Shown one piece after another: positions 15,441 to 24,263 of a stretch of 64,000 nt of DNA (positions are counted from its first letter, which is position 1; each line of letters begins with the position of its first letter). This stretch comes from Streptomyces chrestomyceticus JCM 4735 (GTDB lineage Bacteria; Actinomycetota; Actinomycetes; Streptomycetales; Streptomycetaceae): the NCBI RefSeq assembly GCF_003865135.1, contig NZ_BHZC01000001.1, forward strand, positions 2,046,001 through 2,110,000, written 5' to 3'. The notes below the pieces were generated by a model. The model was not told the origin of the DNA. It was given only the letters and a program-made list of their open reading frames with translations, and did no database searches. The position numbers and the translations under genes are program-made.

Positions 15441-16283
15441 ATGACGACCACCACACTCAGCAAGCCCGGCAGCCGGCCGTCCGCCACGGCGGACGCGGGC
15501 GGCGCGGACCCCTCGTACGCCGCTCGCATCGACCACGTCTCGAAGTCCTTCGGCCGCCCCGGCGCGCAGCAGCACGTGCTGGACGACATCAGCATCGATG
15601 TCGCGCCGGGCGAGTTCGTCTGCCTGCTGGGGGCGTCCGGCTGCGGCAAGTCGACGCTGCTCAACCTGGTCGCCGGGCTCGACGGGCCCAGCGCGGGCAG
15701 CATCGAGACGCCCGGCGGCCGGCCGGCCCTGATGTTCCAGGAGCACGCGCTGTTCCCGTGGCTCACCGCGGGCCGCAACATCGAACTGGCGCTGCGGCTG
15801 CGCGGGGTGCCGCGCGCGGAGCGCCGGGGCGAGGCCGAGCGGCTGCTGGAGCTCGTACGGCTCAAGGGCGCGTACGGCAAGCGGGTGCACGAGCTGTCGG
15901 GCGGCATGCGGCAGCGGGTCGCGATGGCCCGCGCGCTCGCCCAGGACAGCCAACTCCTGCTCATGGACGAGCCGTTCGCCGCGCTGGACGCCATCACGCG
16001 TGACGTGCTGCACGACGAGCTGACCCGCATCTGGGAGGAGTCCAACGACGGCACCGCCGGCAGCGGCAGCCTGTCCGTCCTGTTCGTCACCCACAACGTC
16101 CGGGAGGCGGTGCGGCTCGCCGAGCGGGTGGTCCTGCTGTCCTCCCGGCCCGGCCGGATCGCCCGCGAGTGGACCGTGGACATCCCGCATCCGCGGCGCA
16201 TCGAGGACGCGGCGGTCGCCGACCTTTCCGTAGAGATCACCGAACAGCTCCGTGGGGAGATCCGCCGCCATGGCCAGCACTGA
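15441..16283 (+). CDS. ABC transporter ATP-binding protein, sulfonate/nitrate type
   Basis: A 280-residue ATPase of the SsuB/TauB/NrtD group. Walker A is GASGCGKST (near residue 65), the Q-loop MFQEHALFPWLT, the ABC signature LSGGMRQRVAMARAL, Walker B LLLMDEPFAALD and the H-loop FVTHNVREAVRLA. The C-terminal HPRRIEDAAVADLSVEITEQL is common to the subgroup. AGGAGG precedes the ATG at 15441, 5 bp after the binding-protein stop; the end overlaps the permease start by 14 bp. It drives the importer formed with its two neighbours. Confidence 0.94.
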   Translation: MTTTTLSKPGSRPSATADAGGADPSYAARIDHVSKSFGRPGAQQHVLDDISIDVAPGEFVCLLGASGCGKSTLLNLVAGLDGPSAGSIETPGGRPALMFQEHALFPWLTAGRNIELALRLRGVPRAERRGEAERLLELVRLKGAYGKRVHELSGGMRQRVAMARALAQDSQLLLMDEPFAALDAITRDVLHDELTRIWEESNDGTAGSGSLSVLFVTHNVREAVRLAERVVLLSSRPGRIAREWTVDIPHPRRIEDAAVADLSVEITEQLRGEIRRHGQH

Positions 16284-17298
16284 GACCGGAACGGCCGCCG
16301 AGGCCGCCGGAACCGCCGACGGAACCGCGGCCGGGCCCGTCGACGGCCTCGCGGCCGACGCGGGCACGGGGGCGCCCGCCCCTGCCAATGAGGCAACCGC
16401 CGAAGCATCCCCCGCCGCCGCGAAGAAACCCGACAGCGGCTCCAGCGACCTCGCCGGCCTGGAAGCCGGCCTGGACGCGCTGGACACCAAGGTCTCCGAC
16501 CGCCAGCCCTGGCTGCGCACACTGACCGCCAAGGCCGTCCCCCCGGTCGTCGCGATCGCCCTCGTCCTCGGCCTGTGGCAGCTCGCCTACCACTTCGAGC
16601 TGAAGGACCACTACCTGCTGCCCAGCCCGGTCGACGTGGCCCGCTCGCTCCAGGACAAGTGGCTCGAAGGCACCCTGCTCGACTACGTGTGGACGAGCGT
16701 GTCGCGCGGCGCCCTCGGCTTCCTGGCCTCGGTGGTGATCGGTACGCCGCTCGGCCTGCTGGTCGCCCGCGTCAAGCCGGTACGGGCCGCGATCGGCCCC
16801 ATCCTCAGCGGCCTCCAGTCGCTGCCGTCGGTGGCCTGGGTGCCCGCCGCCATCATCTGGTTCGGCCTGAGCGACGCCACCATCTACGCGGTGGTGCTGC
16901 TCGGCGCGGTCCCCTCCATCGCCAACGGCCTGGTCGCCGGCGTCGACCAGATCTCGCCCCTCTACCTCCGCGCGGGCCGCACGATCGGCGCACGCGGCCT
17001 GACCGGCGTACGGCACATCCTGCTGCCCGCCGCGCTGCCCGGCTACCTCGCCGGACTCAAGCAGGGCTGGGCGTTCTCCTGGCGCTCCCTGATGGCCGCC
17101 GAACTCATCGTCAACGCCGCCGACCTGGGCACCGGCCTCGGCCAGCTCCTGGAGCAGGGCCGCGAGCTCCAGGACATGTCCTGGGTGCTCTCCGCCATCC
17201 TCCTCATCCTCATCGTCGGCATCGGCATCGAGCTGCTGATCTTCGCGCCGATCGAGCGGCGGGTGCTGCGCAGCCGCGGCCTGCTGGTGAAGAGCTGA
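16270..17298 (+). CDS. ABC transporter permease, sulfonate/nitrate type
   Basis: A 342-residue SsuC-type permease. The ATG at 16270 is chosen for GGGGAGA 10 nt upstream; a GTG at 16252 is possible. The first 75 residues are an Ala/Gly/Pro-rich cytosolic extension before the first membrane helix (PPVVAIALVLGLWQLAYHF). At least five more helices follow. The EAA-like cytoplasmic loop is LRAGRTIGARGLTGVRHILLPAALPGYLAG. The final helix, AILLILIVGIGIELLIFAP, ends with ERRVLR. The extension is much longer than in enteric SsuC; its role is unknown. Confidence 0.93.
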   Translation: MASTETGTAAEAAGTADGTAAGPVDGLAADAGTGAPAPANEATAEASPAAAKKPDSGSSDLAGLEAGLDALDTKVSDRQPWLRTLTAKAVPPVVAIALVLGLWQLAYHFELKDHYLLPSPVDVARSLQDKWLEGTLLDYVWTSVSRGALGFLASVVIGTPLGLLVARVKPVRAAIGPILSGLQSLPSVAWVPAAIIWFGLSDATIYAVVLLGAVPSIANGLVAGVDQISPLYLRAGRTIGARGLTGVRHILLPAALPGYLAGLKQGWAFSWRSLMAAELIVNAADLGTGLGQLLEQGRELQDMSWVLSAILLILIVGIGIELLIFAPIERRVLRSRGLLVKS

Positions 17299-17301
17299 CC
17301 C

Positions 17302-18060
17302 ATGGACGCCCGACCCGCCCTCCTCGTCATCGCCCACGGCAGCCGCGACCCGCGGCACGCGGCGGCCGTCACCGCGCTCTGCGCGCGGGTACGGGCGCTG
17401 CGCCCCGGCCTGCGGACCGAGGTCGCCTTCCTCGACTTCAACGCGCCGGGCGTGCCCCGGGCCCTGGAGCGGCTGGCGGCGGACGGTGTACGGGACGTGG
17501 TGGCCCTGCCGCTGCTGCTCACCCGGGCGTTCCACGCCAAGACGGACATCCCGGCGGTCCTGCGGGAGGCCGCCACGCGGCTGCCCCGCCTGACCGTCCA
17601 CCGGGCCGATGTCCTCGGCCCGTCCCCGCTGCTGACCGCCGCGCTGGACCGGCGGCTGTCCGAGGCCGGGCTGCGGCCCGGCGACCGGCGCTCGACCGGG
17701 GTCGTGCTGGCCTCAGCGGGCTCCTCCGACCCGGAGGCGATCGCAGTGATCGCTGAAATCGCGCGGGAGTGGCGGCGTACCACCGGTTGGTACGCCGTGC
17801 GGCCTGCGTTCGCCTCCGCCTCCCTCCCCCGCACGGCCGACGCCGTACGGGCCCTGCGGGCCGAGGGCGCCGAGCGGGTGGCGGTGGCCCCGTACGTGAT
17901 CGCCCCCGGCCGCCTCCCGGACCGCATCGCCCGCGGCGCCGAAGAAGCCGGGGCCGATGTCCTCGCCGAGGTCCTGGGACCGGCGCCGGAGCTGGCCGTC
18001 TTGCTGGCCCGGCGGTACGACGAGGCGCTGTGCCGGGAGGTACCGGCGCTGATCGCCTGA
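17302..18060 (+). CDS. Sirohydrochlorin chelatase (CbiX/SirB family)
   Basis: A 252-residue two-repeat chelatase that inserts iron (siroheme) or cobalt into sirohydrochlorin. The first repeat opens LLVIAHGSRDPRHAAAV with the catalytic His. The second repeat opens GVVLASAGSSDPEAIAV, where the equivalent position is not His, so only the N-terminal half is likely to be catalytic. Other conserved parts are FLDFNAPGVPRALE, VVALPLLLTRAFHAKTDIP and RVAVAPYVIAPGRLPDRI. Location 3 bp after the sulfonate permease and within the sirA operon strongly suggests its product is siroheme for SirA. It ends 11 bp before the convergent phosphoesterase gene. Confidence 0.9.
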   Translation: MDARPALLVIAHGSRDPRHAAAVTALCARVRALRPGLRTEVAFLDFNAPGVPRALERLAADGVRDVVALPLLLTRAFHAKTDIPAVLREAATRLPRLTVHRADVLGPSPLLTAALDRRLSEAGLRPGDRRSTGVVLASAGSSDPEAIAVIAEIAREWRRTTGWYAVRPAFASASLPRTADAVRALRAEGAERVAVAPYVIAPGRLPDRIARGAEEAGADVLAEVLGPAPELAVLLARRYDEALCREVPALIA

Positions 18061-18071
18061 CGCGGCGGCCT

Positions 18072-18578
18072 TCAGACGCGCGGCGGCAGCCGGTGCAGCT
18101 CTACGCCGGTGAGCCGTCCCTCCCCCACCGTCGCCGTCATGTACGTGCAGTACGGCTGGCGTCTGCGGTCGGTCGGGGAGCCGGGGTTGAGCAGGCGCAG
18201 GCGGCCGTCCTCGGTGGTGGTGTCCCAGGGGATGTGGCTGTGGCCGAAGACGAGGACGTCGAGGTCCGGGTAGCGCTCGGCGCAGCGGCGTTCGCGGCCC
18301 TGTTTCTGGCCGGTCTCGTGGACCACGCCCCAGCGCAGCCCGCCGAGTTCGGCGTAGGCCACCTCCGGCAGGCGGGCGCGCAGCTCCGGGCCGTCGTTGT
18401 TGCCGTACACACCGACGAGCCTGCGGGAGCGTTCTTCCAGCAGGTCCAGCGTGGCGGTGTCCACCCAGTCCCCGGCGTGCACGACCACGTCGGCGCGCGC
18501 CACCTGCTCCAGCAGTTCCGGCGGCAGGGCCTTGGCGCGTTTGGGCAGGTGGGTGTCGGACATCAGCAGCAGGCGCAC
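18072..18578 (-). CDS. YfcE/MJ0936-type metallophosphoesterase
   Basis: A 168-residue calcineurin-like phosphoesterase. Metal ligands appear in order: MSDTHLPKRA (D-x-H), VVHAGDWVD (G-D), GVYGNND (G-N-N-D) and VFGHSHIPW (G-H-S-H); the upstream His is in WGVVHETG. This is the short single-domain form related to E. coli YfcE and hydrolyses small phosphodiesters in vitro; the physiological substrate is unknown. The GTG start has GAGAGGAG about 12 nt upstream. It is convergent with the siroheme chelatase gene. Confidence 0.9.
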   Translation of the reverse strand: MRLLLMSDTHLPKRAKALPPELLEQVARADVVVHAGDWVDTATLDLLEERSRRLVGVYGNNDGPELRARLPEVAYAELGGLRWGVVHETGQKQGRERRCAERYPDLDVLVFGHSHIPWDTTTEDGRLRLLNPGSPTDRRRQPYCTYMTATVGEGRLTGVELHRLPPRV

Positions 18579-18630
18579 GGGCCGACCGTAGCTCCTCTCT
18601 CCGGCAGGCGTCGCGCTGCCGTCCGTGTTC

Positions 18631-20664
18631 TCACAGGCAGTCGCGCGGCAGTGTCTCGTTCCAGGTGCGGGAGAAGACGCGCCGGTCGTTCTCGTAGCCG
18701 TCCAGTGTGGCGTCGATGTGGAACTCCTTCTCGGAGCACCGCAGTTTCTGGTGGGTGACCACTCGGACGTCCCAGTCGCCGCGCCGGAAGCGCATGGTCC
18801 ACAGGGTCTCGCCGGTGGCGGAGGTGAAGTCGTCGGCGACGGTGGTGTACCGCTCGTAGGCGCGCCGCCCGACCTCCATGCCGGTGTCCTCCAGCCGGGC
18901 CAGCCCGCGGTCCTTGACGATCTCCAGCTCGGAGGTGTAGCCGACCAGGTCGCGCTTGACGTCCCAGCGCTCCTCCGGCGGGGTCAGTTGGGTGACGGTG
19001 AGCGGCCGGGTGCCCTCCGGCTCGCCGAACGGGCGCGGGGGGAGCCGGTCAGGTTCGGTGGTGGGCCGTACCGGCAGGGTCAGGGTGCTGCTGCCCTCGT
19101 GGACGCTGAGCGTGGCGGGCCGGGGCGGCGGCCAGGCCAGCGGCCAGTACGAGGTGGACAGCGACAGTCGGATGCGGTGGCCGGGCGGGAACGCCTGGGC
19201 GACGCCGTTGAGCTGGACGGTGGCGCGGTAGCGCCGGCCGGGCTCCAGGGGTTCCGGTTCGCCGACCGTCTCGTGGTGGGCGAGGTTGAGCACACCGTAG
19301 GTGACGCGGGTGGCCCGGCCGTCGGGGGCCACGTCGGTGAGGCGGGCGGCGACCATGGCGACCGGTTCGCTGACCGACAGGTCCAGTTCGACGGTGGGCG
19401 AGCCGAGGATCTCGACGCGGTCGGTGAGCCGGTCGCTGTCGAAGACCAGCGAGCCGCCGTCCTCCTCGCGCTGGTCGTACGGCAGGTCCGGCGGGGCGTT
19501 GTAGGAGGCCCACTTGCCGGCGAACTGGCCGACGGACAGCGGCGACTGCACGGTCAGCACCCTGCACTCGCGGTCGCCGCACTCCTCCCCGTCGGCGCCG
19601 ATGCGGTGCCGGAAGAGCGGGCGGGCGACGGAGCGGATGTGCGGGGAGGGCCAGTCCGGCTCGCCGACCCAGCGGCCGGGGCGGGTCTCGTAGGACGTGG
19701 ACGGCGGCACGCTGTCCTGCATCCAGGCGCTGAGCATCGGCCCGTCCATGACGCCGTTGTCGGCACCCTTGAGCCAGTGGTCCCACCAGCGCACGACTTC
19801 CTGGAGGTAGCCGATCGCCGGTCCGGGTTCACCCAGATGAGGGAACTTGTGCGACCAGGGGCCGATCAGGCCCTTGCGCGGTACGTCGAGGCCGGCCAGC
19901 AGCCGTGTCACCGCGTTGGAGTAGCCGTCGGCCCAGCCGCTGGAGGCGAGGACCGGGCAGCGTACGGAGCTGTAGTCCTCGCAGACCGAGGCGTGCCGCC
20001 AGTAGTCGTCGCGGCGCTGGTGGCGCAGCCAGTTCAGGGCCCACGGCTCGGTGTGCTCCAGGCGTTCGCGCCACATCTCGCGCCAGCGGCCGCCGACCAC
20101 GGCCGGGTCGGGCGGGCAGGTGGCGTAGGCGAACATGGTGCCCGCCTCGGCGAGGTTGTCGGAGAGCAACTGGCCGCCCATGTAGTGCATGTCGTCGGCG
20201 TACCGGTCGTCGGTGAAGGACGCGATGACGATGGCGCGCAGGCTCTCGGGCTGCCGGGCGGCGACCTGGAGGGCGGCGAAGGCGCCCCAGGACAGGCCCA
20301 TCATGCCGGTGTTCCCGTCGCACCAGGGCTGGTCGGCCAGCCAGGCGAGGATGTCCTCGGCGTCGGCCTGTTCCTGTTCCAGGTACTCGTCCTCCAGGAC
20401 GCCCTCCGACTCGCCGGTGCCGCGCAGGTCGACGCGGACGCAGGCGTAGCCGTGGCCGGCGATGTAGGGGTGGTGGATCGAGTCGCGTACGGCGGTCAGG
20501 TCCCCTTTGCGGTACGGGATGTACTCCAGCACCGCCGGCACCGGTTCCTCGTCGGACGCCGTGGGGCGCCAGATGCGGGCCGACAGGCGGGTGCCGTCGG
20601 AGACGGGGACGGTGACGTGGTCCTCCTCCGTCGTCGCGCAGGGCAGATTGCTCACGAAGCGCAT
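18631..20664 (-). CDS. CocE/NonD family hydrolase (peptidase S15 type)
   Basis: A 677-residue alpha/beta hydrolase. The nucleophile is Ser125 in MMGLSWGAFA, the acid Asp246 in SSGWADGYSN and the His H272 in IGPWSHKFP. The C-terminal third is the jelly-roll X-Pro dipeptidyl-peptidase C domain (for example LGSPTVELDLSVSEPVAMVAARL and FPPGHRIRLSLSTSYWPLAW). No signal peptide, so cytosolic. Family members cleave esters or amides such as glutaryl-7-ACA, cocaine or X-Pro peptides. AAGGAGAAGG precedes the ATG. It follows the ATP-grasp gene on the same strand with a 60-bp gap, suggesting a ligase and hydrolase acting on the same amide or ester chemistry. Confidence 0.92.
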   Translation of the reverse strand: MRFVSNLPCATTEEDHVTVPVSDGTRLSARIWRPTASDEEPVPAVLEYIPYRKGDLTAVRDSIHHPYIAGHGYACVRVDLRGTGESEGVLEDEYLEQEQADAEDILAWLADQPWCDGNTGMMGLSWGAFAALQVAARQPESLRAIVIASFTDDRYADDMHYMGGQLLSDNLAEAGTMFAYATCPPDPAVVGGRWREMWRERLEHTEPWALNWLRHQRRDDYWRHASVCEDYSSVRCPVLASSGWADGYSNAVTRLLAGLDVPRKGLIGPWSHKFPHLGEPGPAIGYLQEVVRWWDHWLKGADNGVMDGPMLSAWMQDSVPPSTSYETRPGRWVGEPDWPSPHIRSVARPLFRHRIGADGEECGDRECRVLTVQSPLSVGQFAGKWASYNAPPDLPYDQREEDGGSLVFDSDRLTDRVEILGSPTVELDLSVSEPVAMVAARLTDVAPDGRATRVTYGVLNLAHHETVGEPEPLEPGRRYRATVQLNGVAQAFPPGHRIRLSLSTSYWPLAWPPPRPATLSVHEGSSTLTLPVRPTTEPDRLPPRPFGEPEGTRPLTVTQLTPPEERWDVKRDLVGYTSELEIVKDRGLARLEDTGMEVGRRAYERYTTVADDFTSATGETLWTMRFRRGDWDVRVVTHQKLRCSEKEFHIDATLDGYENDRRVFSRTWNETLPRDCL

Positions 20665-20724
20665 GGGGCGACCTTCTCCTTGCTGTCGTGCGGTCGGCGC
20701 GGCCGGCGGGCCGTCCGCGCCGGT

Positions 20725-22023
20725 TCAGCGGTCCGGGCCGGCGGTCGCGGCCTTCTCGCAGGCCAGGTGCAGGGCCGCCACGCAGTGGTCGTACTTCTCG
20801 CGCAGCTCCTCCTCACTGTCGCCCCCGGTGAAGACATGGGCCAGTTCAAAGCTGTAGCTGTCCTGCTGCTCCATGTCCGAGAGCTGCTGGCCCGGCTCGG
20901 GAATCACGTGGATGCGCGTGCCCGGGATCTCCCGCTCGATGCGCTCGACCTCCTCCTGGGAGGGCACCGCGCGGGCGACGCCGTCGGCGAACCAGCGGTA
21001 GTACCACTTGGCGGCTGTCCGGTAGCGGCCCTCGCGGTGCGGCATCGCCGGGTCCTCGCCGAGGGCGAGACGGAGCATGGCGTGGTGGTTGGGGGCGCCG
21101 TCGACGTACTGGAAGAGTTCGGCGTGCGACTGGGAGTGCCGGGGGTTGACCTCCAGCACGTTGATGTCGTCGGTGTGCGGGTCGTAGAAGTACTCGATGC
21201 TGAACGTGGCCTCCTGCATCCCGATCTGCCGCATCACGCGGGCGGAGGTGTCGCGCAGCCGGTGCAGCACGGGTTCGGGGAGCGTCGAGGGGTACTGGTG
21301 GCGCAGGAAGGACGAACTGCCGGGGTAGTCGATGGAGTCCAGGACGCCGTAGACCGTGACCTCGCCGTCGTGCACGTAACCCTCGACCGCGACCTGGATG
21401 CCGGACAGCGCCTCCTCCGCGAGACAGACCCGGCCGCCGACGCCCGCCATCTCCGGGGGCAGGTCGAGGCGGTCGAGGATGTACTCGAAGGGCTGGCCGA
21501 CCCGGCCGATGCCCTTGCGGATCTTCTCGACGGCCGCCCGGAACTCCGTCTCGTCCCGGACGCCGTAGGCCAGTTCCGAGGAGTACGCGAGGGCGGGCTT
21601 GAGCCACATGGGGAAGCGGACGCCGTCGGGCGGGCGCGGCGGGTCGGCGTGCAGGTCGACGCGGCCGAAGCGCGGGTGGGTGTCGACGGCCTTCTCCTGC
21701 TCCAGCCGGCTCCAGTACTTGTGCTCGCACTTGACGACCGAGGCGAGGCTGGTGCTCCGGGTGCCGTAGCGCTCGCTCAGGATCGGTACGAGGGTACTGA
21801 CGGGGAAGTCCCAGTAGCCCACGATGGCGTCGACACTGCCGTCGAAGGAGTCCAGCAGTTGCTGGGCCTTGTCCAGGAGGTCGGGTACGGAGACCTCGCC
21901 GACCTGGAGTTCTCTGATGGTGAGCAGCGGATGGAAGCGGTACCGGTCCGCGTCGGGGACGTCGTGCAGCGCCGGCAGGTTGGCGGCTTCCAGACCGAGT
22001 ACGAAGATGTTCTTCTCGCTCAC
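20725..22023 (-). CDS. ATP-grasp domain ligase of unknown substrate
   Basis: A 432-residue protein starting at GTG 22023 after GAGGAGGAG. Residues 1-110 form a Rossmann-like pre-ATP domain (IFVLGLEAANLPALHDVPDA...). ATP-grasp elements follow: VVKCEHKYWSRLEQEK, then MWLKPALAYSSELAYGV, the second strand VAVEGYVHDGEVTVYGVLDS, and the Mg-binding ending ATFSIEYFYD..INVLEVNPRHSQSHAELF. This layout resembles carboxylate-amine ligases. The last 80 residues, rich in charged helices, are specific to this group. The adjacent CocE hydrolase and the divergent DUF2795 gene are its context; the product is unknown. Confidence 0.85.
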   Translation of the reverse strand: MSEKNIFVLGLEAANLPALHDVPDADRYRFHPLLTIRELQVGEVSVPDLLDKAQQLLDSFDGSVDAIVGYWDFPVSTLVPILSERYGTRSTSLASVVKCEHKYWSRLEQEKAVDTHPRFGRVDLHADPPRPPDGVRFPMWLKPALAYSSELAYGVRDETEFRAAVEKIRKGIGRVGQPFEYILDRLDLPPEMAGVGGRVCLAEEALSGIQVAVEGYVHDGEVTVYGVLDSIDYPGSSSFLRHQYPSTLPEPVLHRLRDTSARVMRQIGMQEATFSIEYFYDPHTDDINVLEVNPRHSQSHAELFQYVDGAPNHHAMLRLALGEDPAMPHREGRYRTAAKWYYRWFADGVARAVPSQEEVERIEREIPGTRIHVIPEPGQQLSDMEQQDSYSFELAHVFTGGDSEEELREKYDHCVAALHLACEKAATAGPDR

Positions 22024-22279
22024 CGGGCTCCTCCTCGGGCTCTCTGTCCGGCGAGGCACGCGGGTACCCGCGGGAGGGGCGGCAAACCCCGGGGCGGCTG
22101 CGGGTGGCGGTCCGCCCGCGGCGGCGGGAGGGCTGGTGGGCGGCGTGGGGCGGTGCGGAGGCGGGGGTTTCCGCGCGCGGGACACCTGTCCGATTAATCC
22201 GTTATGGCCCGGGTACCGGAGGGGCGGCCGCTCGGCAGTCCGCCGGACGGCACCCCACCCCCGTCAGTCGGAGGACCCC

Positions 22280-22474
22280 ATGAGCGACACCAACCCGATC
22301 GAGCTGCAGAAGGCACTCAAGGGCGCGCACTACCCGGCGAGCAAGGACGACCTGGTCTCCTGTGCCAAGGACAACCACGCGGACCGCCAGATGATGGACA
22401 AGATCTCCCACATCCCCGGCAAGAGCTACGAGAACCCCGCCGAGGTGGAGAAGGCCGTCTTCAAGAGCCAGTGA
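22280..22474 (+). CDS. DUF2795 domain protein
   Basis: A 64-residue acidic/basic helical protein with GGAGGA 4 nt before the ATG. The motif NPIELQKALKGAHYPASKDDLVSCAKDNHAD followed by DKISHIPGKSYENPAEVEKA is the DUF2795 pattern (L..AL.G..YP..K..L...A..NGA....L..LP...Y..P.EV..A). Family function is unknown; members are abundant in actinomycetes. It diverges from the ATP-grasp gene across 256 bp whose only AT-rich part is GATTAATCCGTTATGG near 22192-22207, the likely promoter zone. Confidence 0.88.
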   Translation: MSDTNPIELQKALKGAHYPASKDDLVSCAKDNHADRQMMDKISHIPGKSYENPAEVEKAVFKSQ

Positions 22475-22592
22475 GCCGGGAACCGGGGAACCGGCAGCCG
22501 GTGAGCCGGCGACCGGCGAACGGCGCCCCGCGGGGCCGGTGACAGACTCCGGGGGCCGGCGGGACTTCCGTCCCCCGGCCCCCGGAGCGTTC

Positions 22593-24206
22593 TCAGGCCA
22601 CCGACCGGTAGTCCGCCGCCAGGGCGGGAGCGGGCGCCGGCGCCAGCCAGGTGATCTGCCGGCGGGAGCGGAGCAGGGCGCCCGCGCCGATCGCCACGGC
22701 GATGATCAGACCGCCGGCCACCAGGGCGCCCCGGGCACCGGCCACCTCCATCAGGAGGCCGAGCAGCGGCGGCGCCACCAGGCCCCACACCGTGCTCGCG
22801 CTGCGCCACACGCCCAGCACCCGGCCCCGCATGTTCGCGGGCGGGTCCGTCTGGAGCACCGTCGTACCGGCCGTGTCGGAGACCGACTCGACCACCGACA
22901 TGGGCAGCACCAGGACGAGCAGGACGATCAGCGACGGCGACAGCCCGGCGAAGACCTGGAGCAGCGCACCCGCGGCGGCCAGCGCGCCGACCAGCTTGAC
23001 CGACGGGTTGCGCAGCCGGGCGGCGAGGATCGCGCCGACGATGCCGCCCGCCGCCAGCACCGAGGAGACGGTGCCGAACGCGCCGGCGCCCGCCGCCAGC
23101 GGGCCGGTGACCAGGACCGCCAGGGTCAACTGGTAGTTACGGCCGAAGATCGCGCTCAGCCCGGTGATGGCCGCCAGCGCGACCAGGCGCGGGCGGCGCA
23201 TGAAGAACGCCAGCCCGTCCCTGGCCCGGTCGCCGATCTCCTCCTCCGGCGCGCCCACGGCCTCCACGGCCTTCCCGGTGGCCTCCGAGGACTTCGCGGG
23301 TGCCCGCAGCGCCTCGCTGACCGGCCGCAGGAAGGGGATGACGGCCGCGACGAACAGGAAGGACACGCCGTTGGCCGCGTAGGCGGCACCGGTGCCCAGG
23401 AAGCCCACGGCGATACCGGCCAGGGCCGTACCGCCGAGGCGCCCGACGCTGTGCACCAGCGAGCCGACCGCGATGGCGGACGGCACGTCCTCCCGGCGTA
23501 CGAGGTCGTTGCCGAGCAGGGCCGTGGCGGGGCCGTCCACCGTGGCGACCAGGCCGGTGACGGCGGCCAGCGCCATCAGCAGCCCGTAGTTGAGCTGGCC
23601 GGCCGCGACCAGGGCCGCGGTCGTGAAGGCGACCAGGCCCAGTACGGCCTGGCTCAGTCCGGCGGTGAGCTTGCGCGGCCAGCGGTCCACGGCGGCCCCG
23701 CCGAACAGGCCCATGACCAGGCCGGGACCGGCCTGCACGGACAGCGACAGACCGGTGGCCGCGGCGGAGCCGGTGAGCTGCAGCACCAGCAGGTTCTGCA
23801 CGGTGAGCTGCATCCAGGTGCCGGCGTTGGACACCAGGTTCGCCACCGACCACCAGCGCATGCTGCGGTACCGCAGGGAGCGCCACGGCGCGTGGTCACC
23901 GCCGTCACCCTTGGCCTTGCGGCCCAGCAGGTACCGGAAGCCGCCGGCGCGTCGGCGGACATTTTTTTCGGTTTCGACTGTTTCGGGGGTTTCCGGTGCG
24001 GGAATCGTTGCGTGAGAATCCGTCTGCGCCGGGACCCGGGCAGCGGAACGGACGGAAGAAGACACAGCGGCAGAAACTTCGTGAAGAGCCCAGCAGGCTC
24101 GGAGCGCGGCTCGGCGGGCACGGGGCACGTCTGCGTGCGGCGTGGGCACCGATTCGGTCGGAATGCCGGCCTCTCCCGGTCCGTGGCGACGGACCCTCTC
24201 AGGCAC
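22593..24206 (-). CDS. MFS transporter (enterobactin-exporter/antibiotic-efflux type)
   Basis: Up to 537 residues with about 12 membrane helices. The family start pattern APWRSLRYRSMRWWSVANLVSNAGTWMQLTVQNLLVLQLT is at about residue 105. MGLFGGAAVDRWPRKLTAGLSQ is the cytoplasmic loop 2-3 motif, and RPRLVALAAITGLSAIFGRNY begins the second half. It would export a small molecule with proton antiport. The start is unsure: the coding frame is open to GTG 24206, giving an unusual 100-residue hydrophilic N-terminus (Ala/Thr/Glu-rich), and none of the in-frame GTG codons has a clear ribosome binding site. A strong hairpin lies 24 nt upstream of 24206. Confidence 0.88.
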   Translation of the reverse strand: MPERVRRHGPGEAGIPTESVPTPHADVPRARRAALRACWALHEVSAAVSSSVRSAARVPAQTDSHATIPAPETPETVETEKNVRRRAGGFRYLLGRKAKGDGGDHAPWRSLRYRSMRWWSVANLVSNAGTWMQLTVQNLLVLQLTGSAAATGLSLSVQAGPGLVMGLFGGAAVDRWPRKLTAGLSQAVLGLVAFTTAALVAAGQLNYGLLMALAAVTGLVATVDGPATALLGNDLVRREDVPSAIAVGSLVHSVGRLGGTALAGIAVGFLGTGAAYAANGVSFLFVAAVIPFLRPVSEALRAPAKSSEATGKAVEAVGAPEEEIGDRARDGLAFFMRRPRLVALAAITGLSAIFGRNYQLTLAVLVTGPLAAGAGAFGTVSSVLAAGGIVGAILAARLRNPSVKLVGALAAAGALLQVFAGLSPSLIVLLVLVLPMSVVESVSDTAGTTVLQTDPPANMRGRVLGVWRSASTVWGLVAPPLLGLLMEVAGARGALVAGGLIIAVAIGAGALLRSRRQITWLAPAPAPALAADYRSVA

Positions 24207-24229
24207 AGCAATGTCACATCTTCACAGAC

Positions 24230-24263
24230 GCTTCCCGGCCGGGGAAACCTCCGGCCGGGAAGC
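24230..24263. terminator. Strong 13-bp hairpin upstream of the MFS gene
   Basis: GCTTCCCGGCCGG (24230-24242) pairs perfectly with CCGGCCGGGAAGC (24251-24263) around an 8-nt loop. No T-run follows on either strand, which is usual in this GC-rich genus. On the minus strand it lies between a decayed coding remnant (ending at 24360) and the MFS gene and would terminate the former. On the plus strand nothing upstream needs it. Confidence 0.55.
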
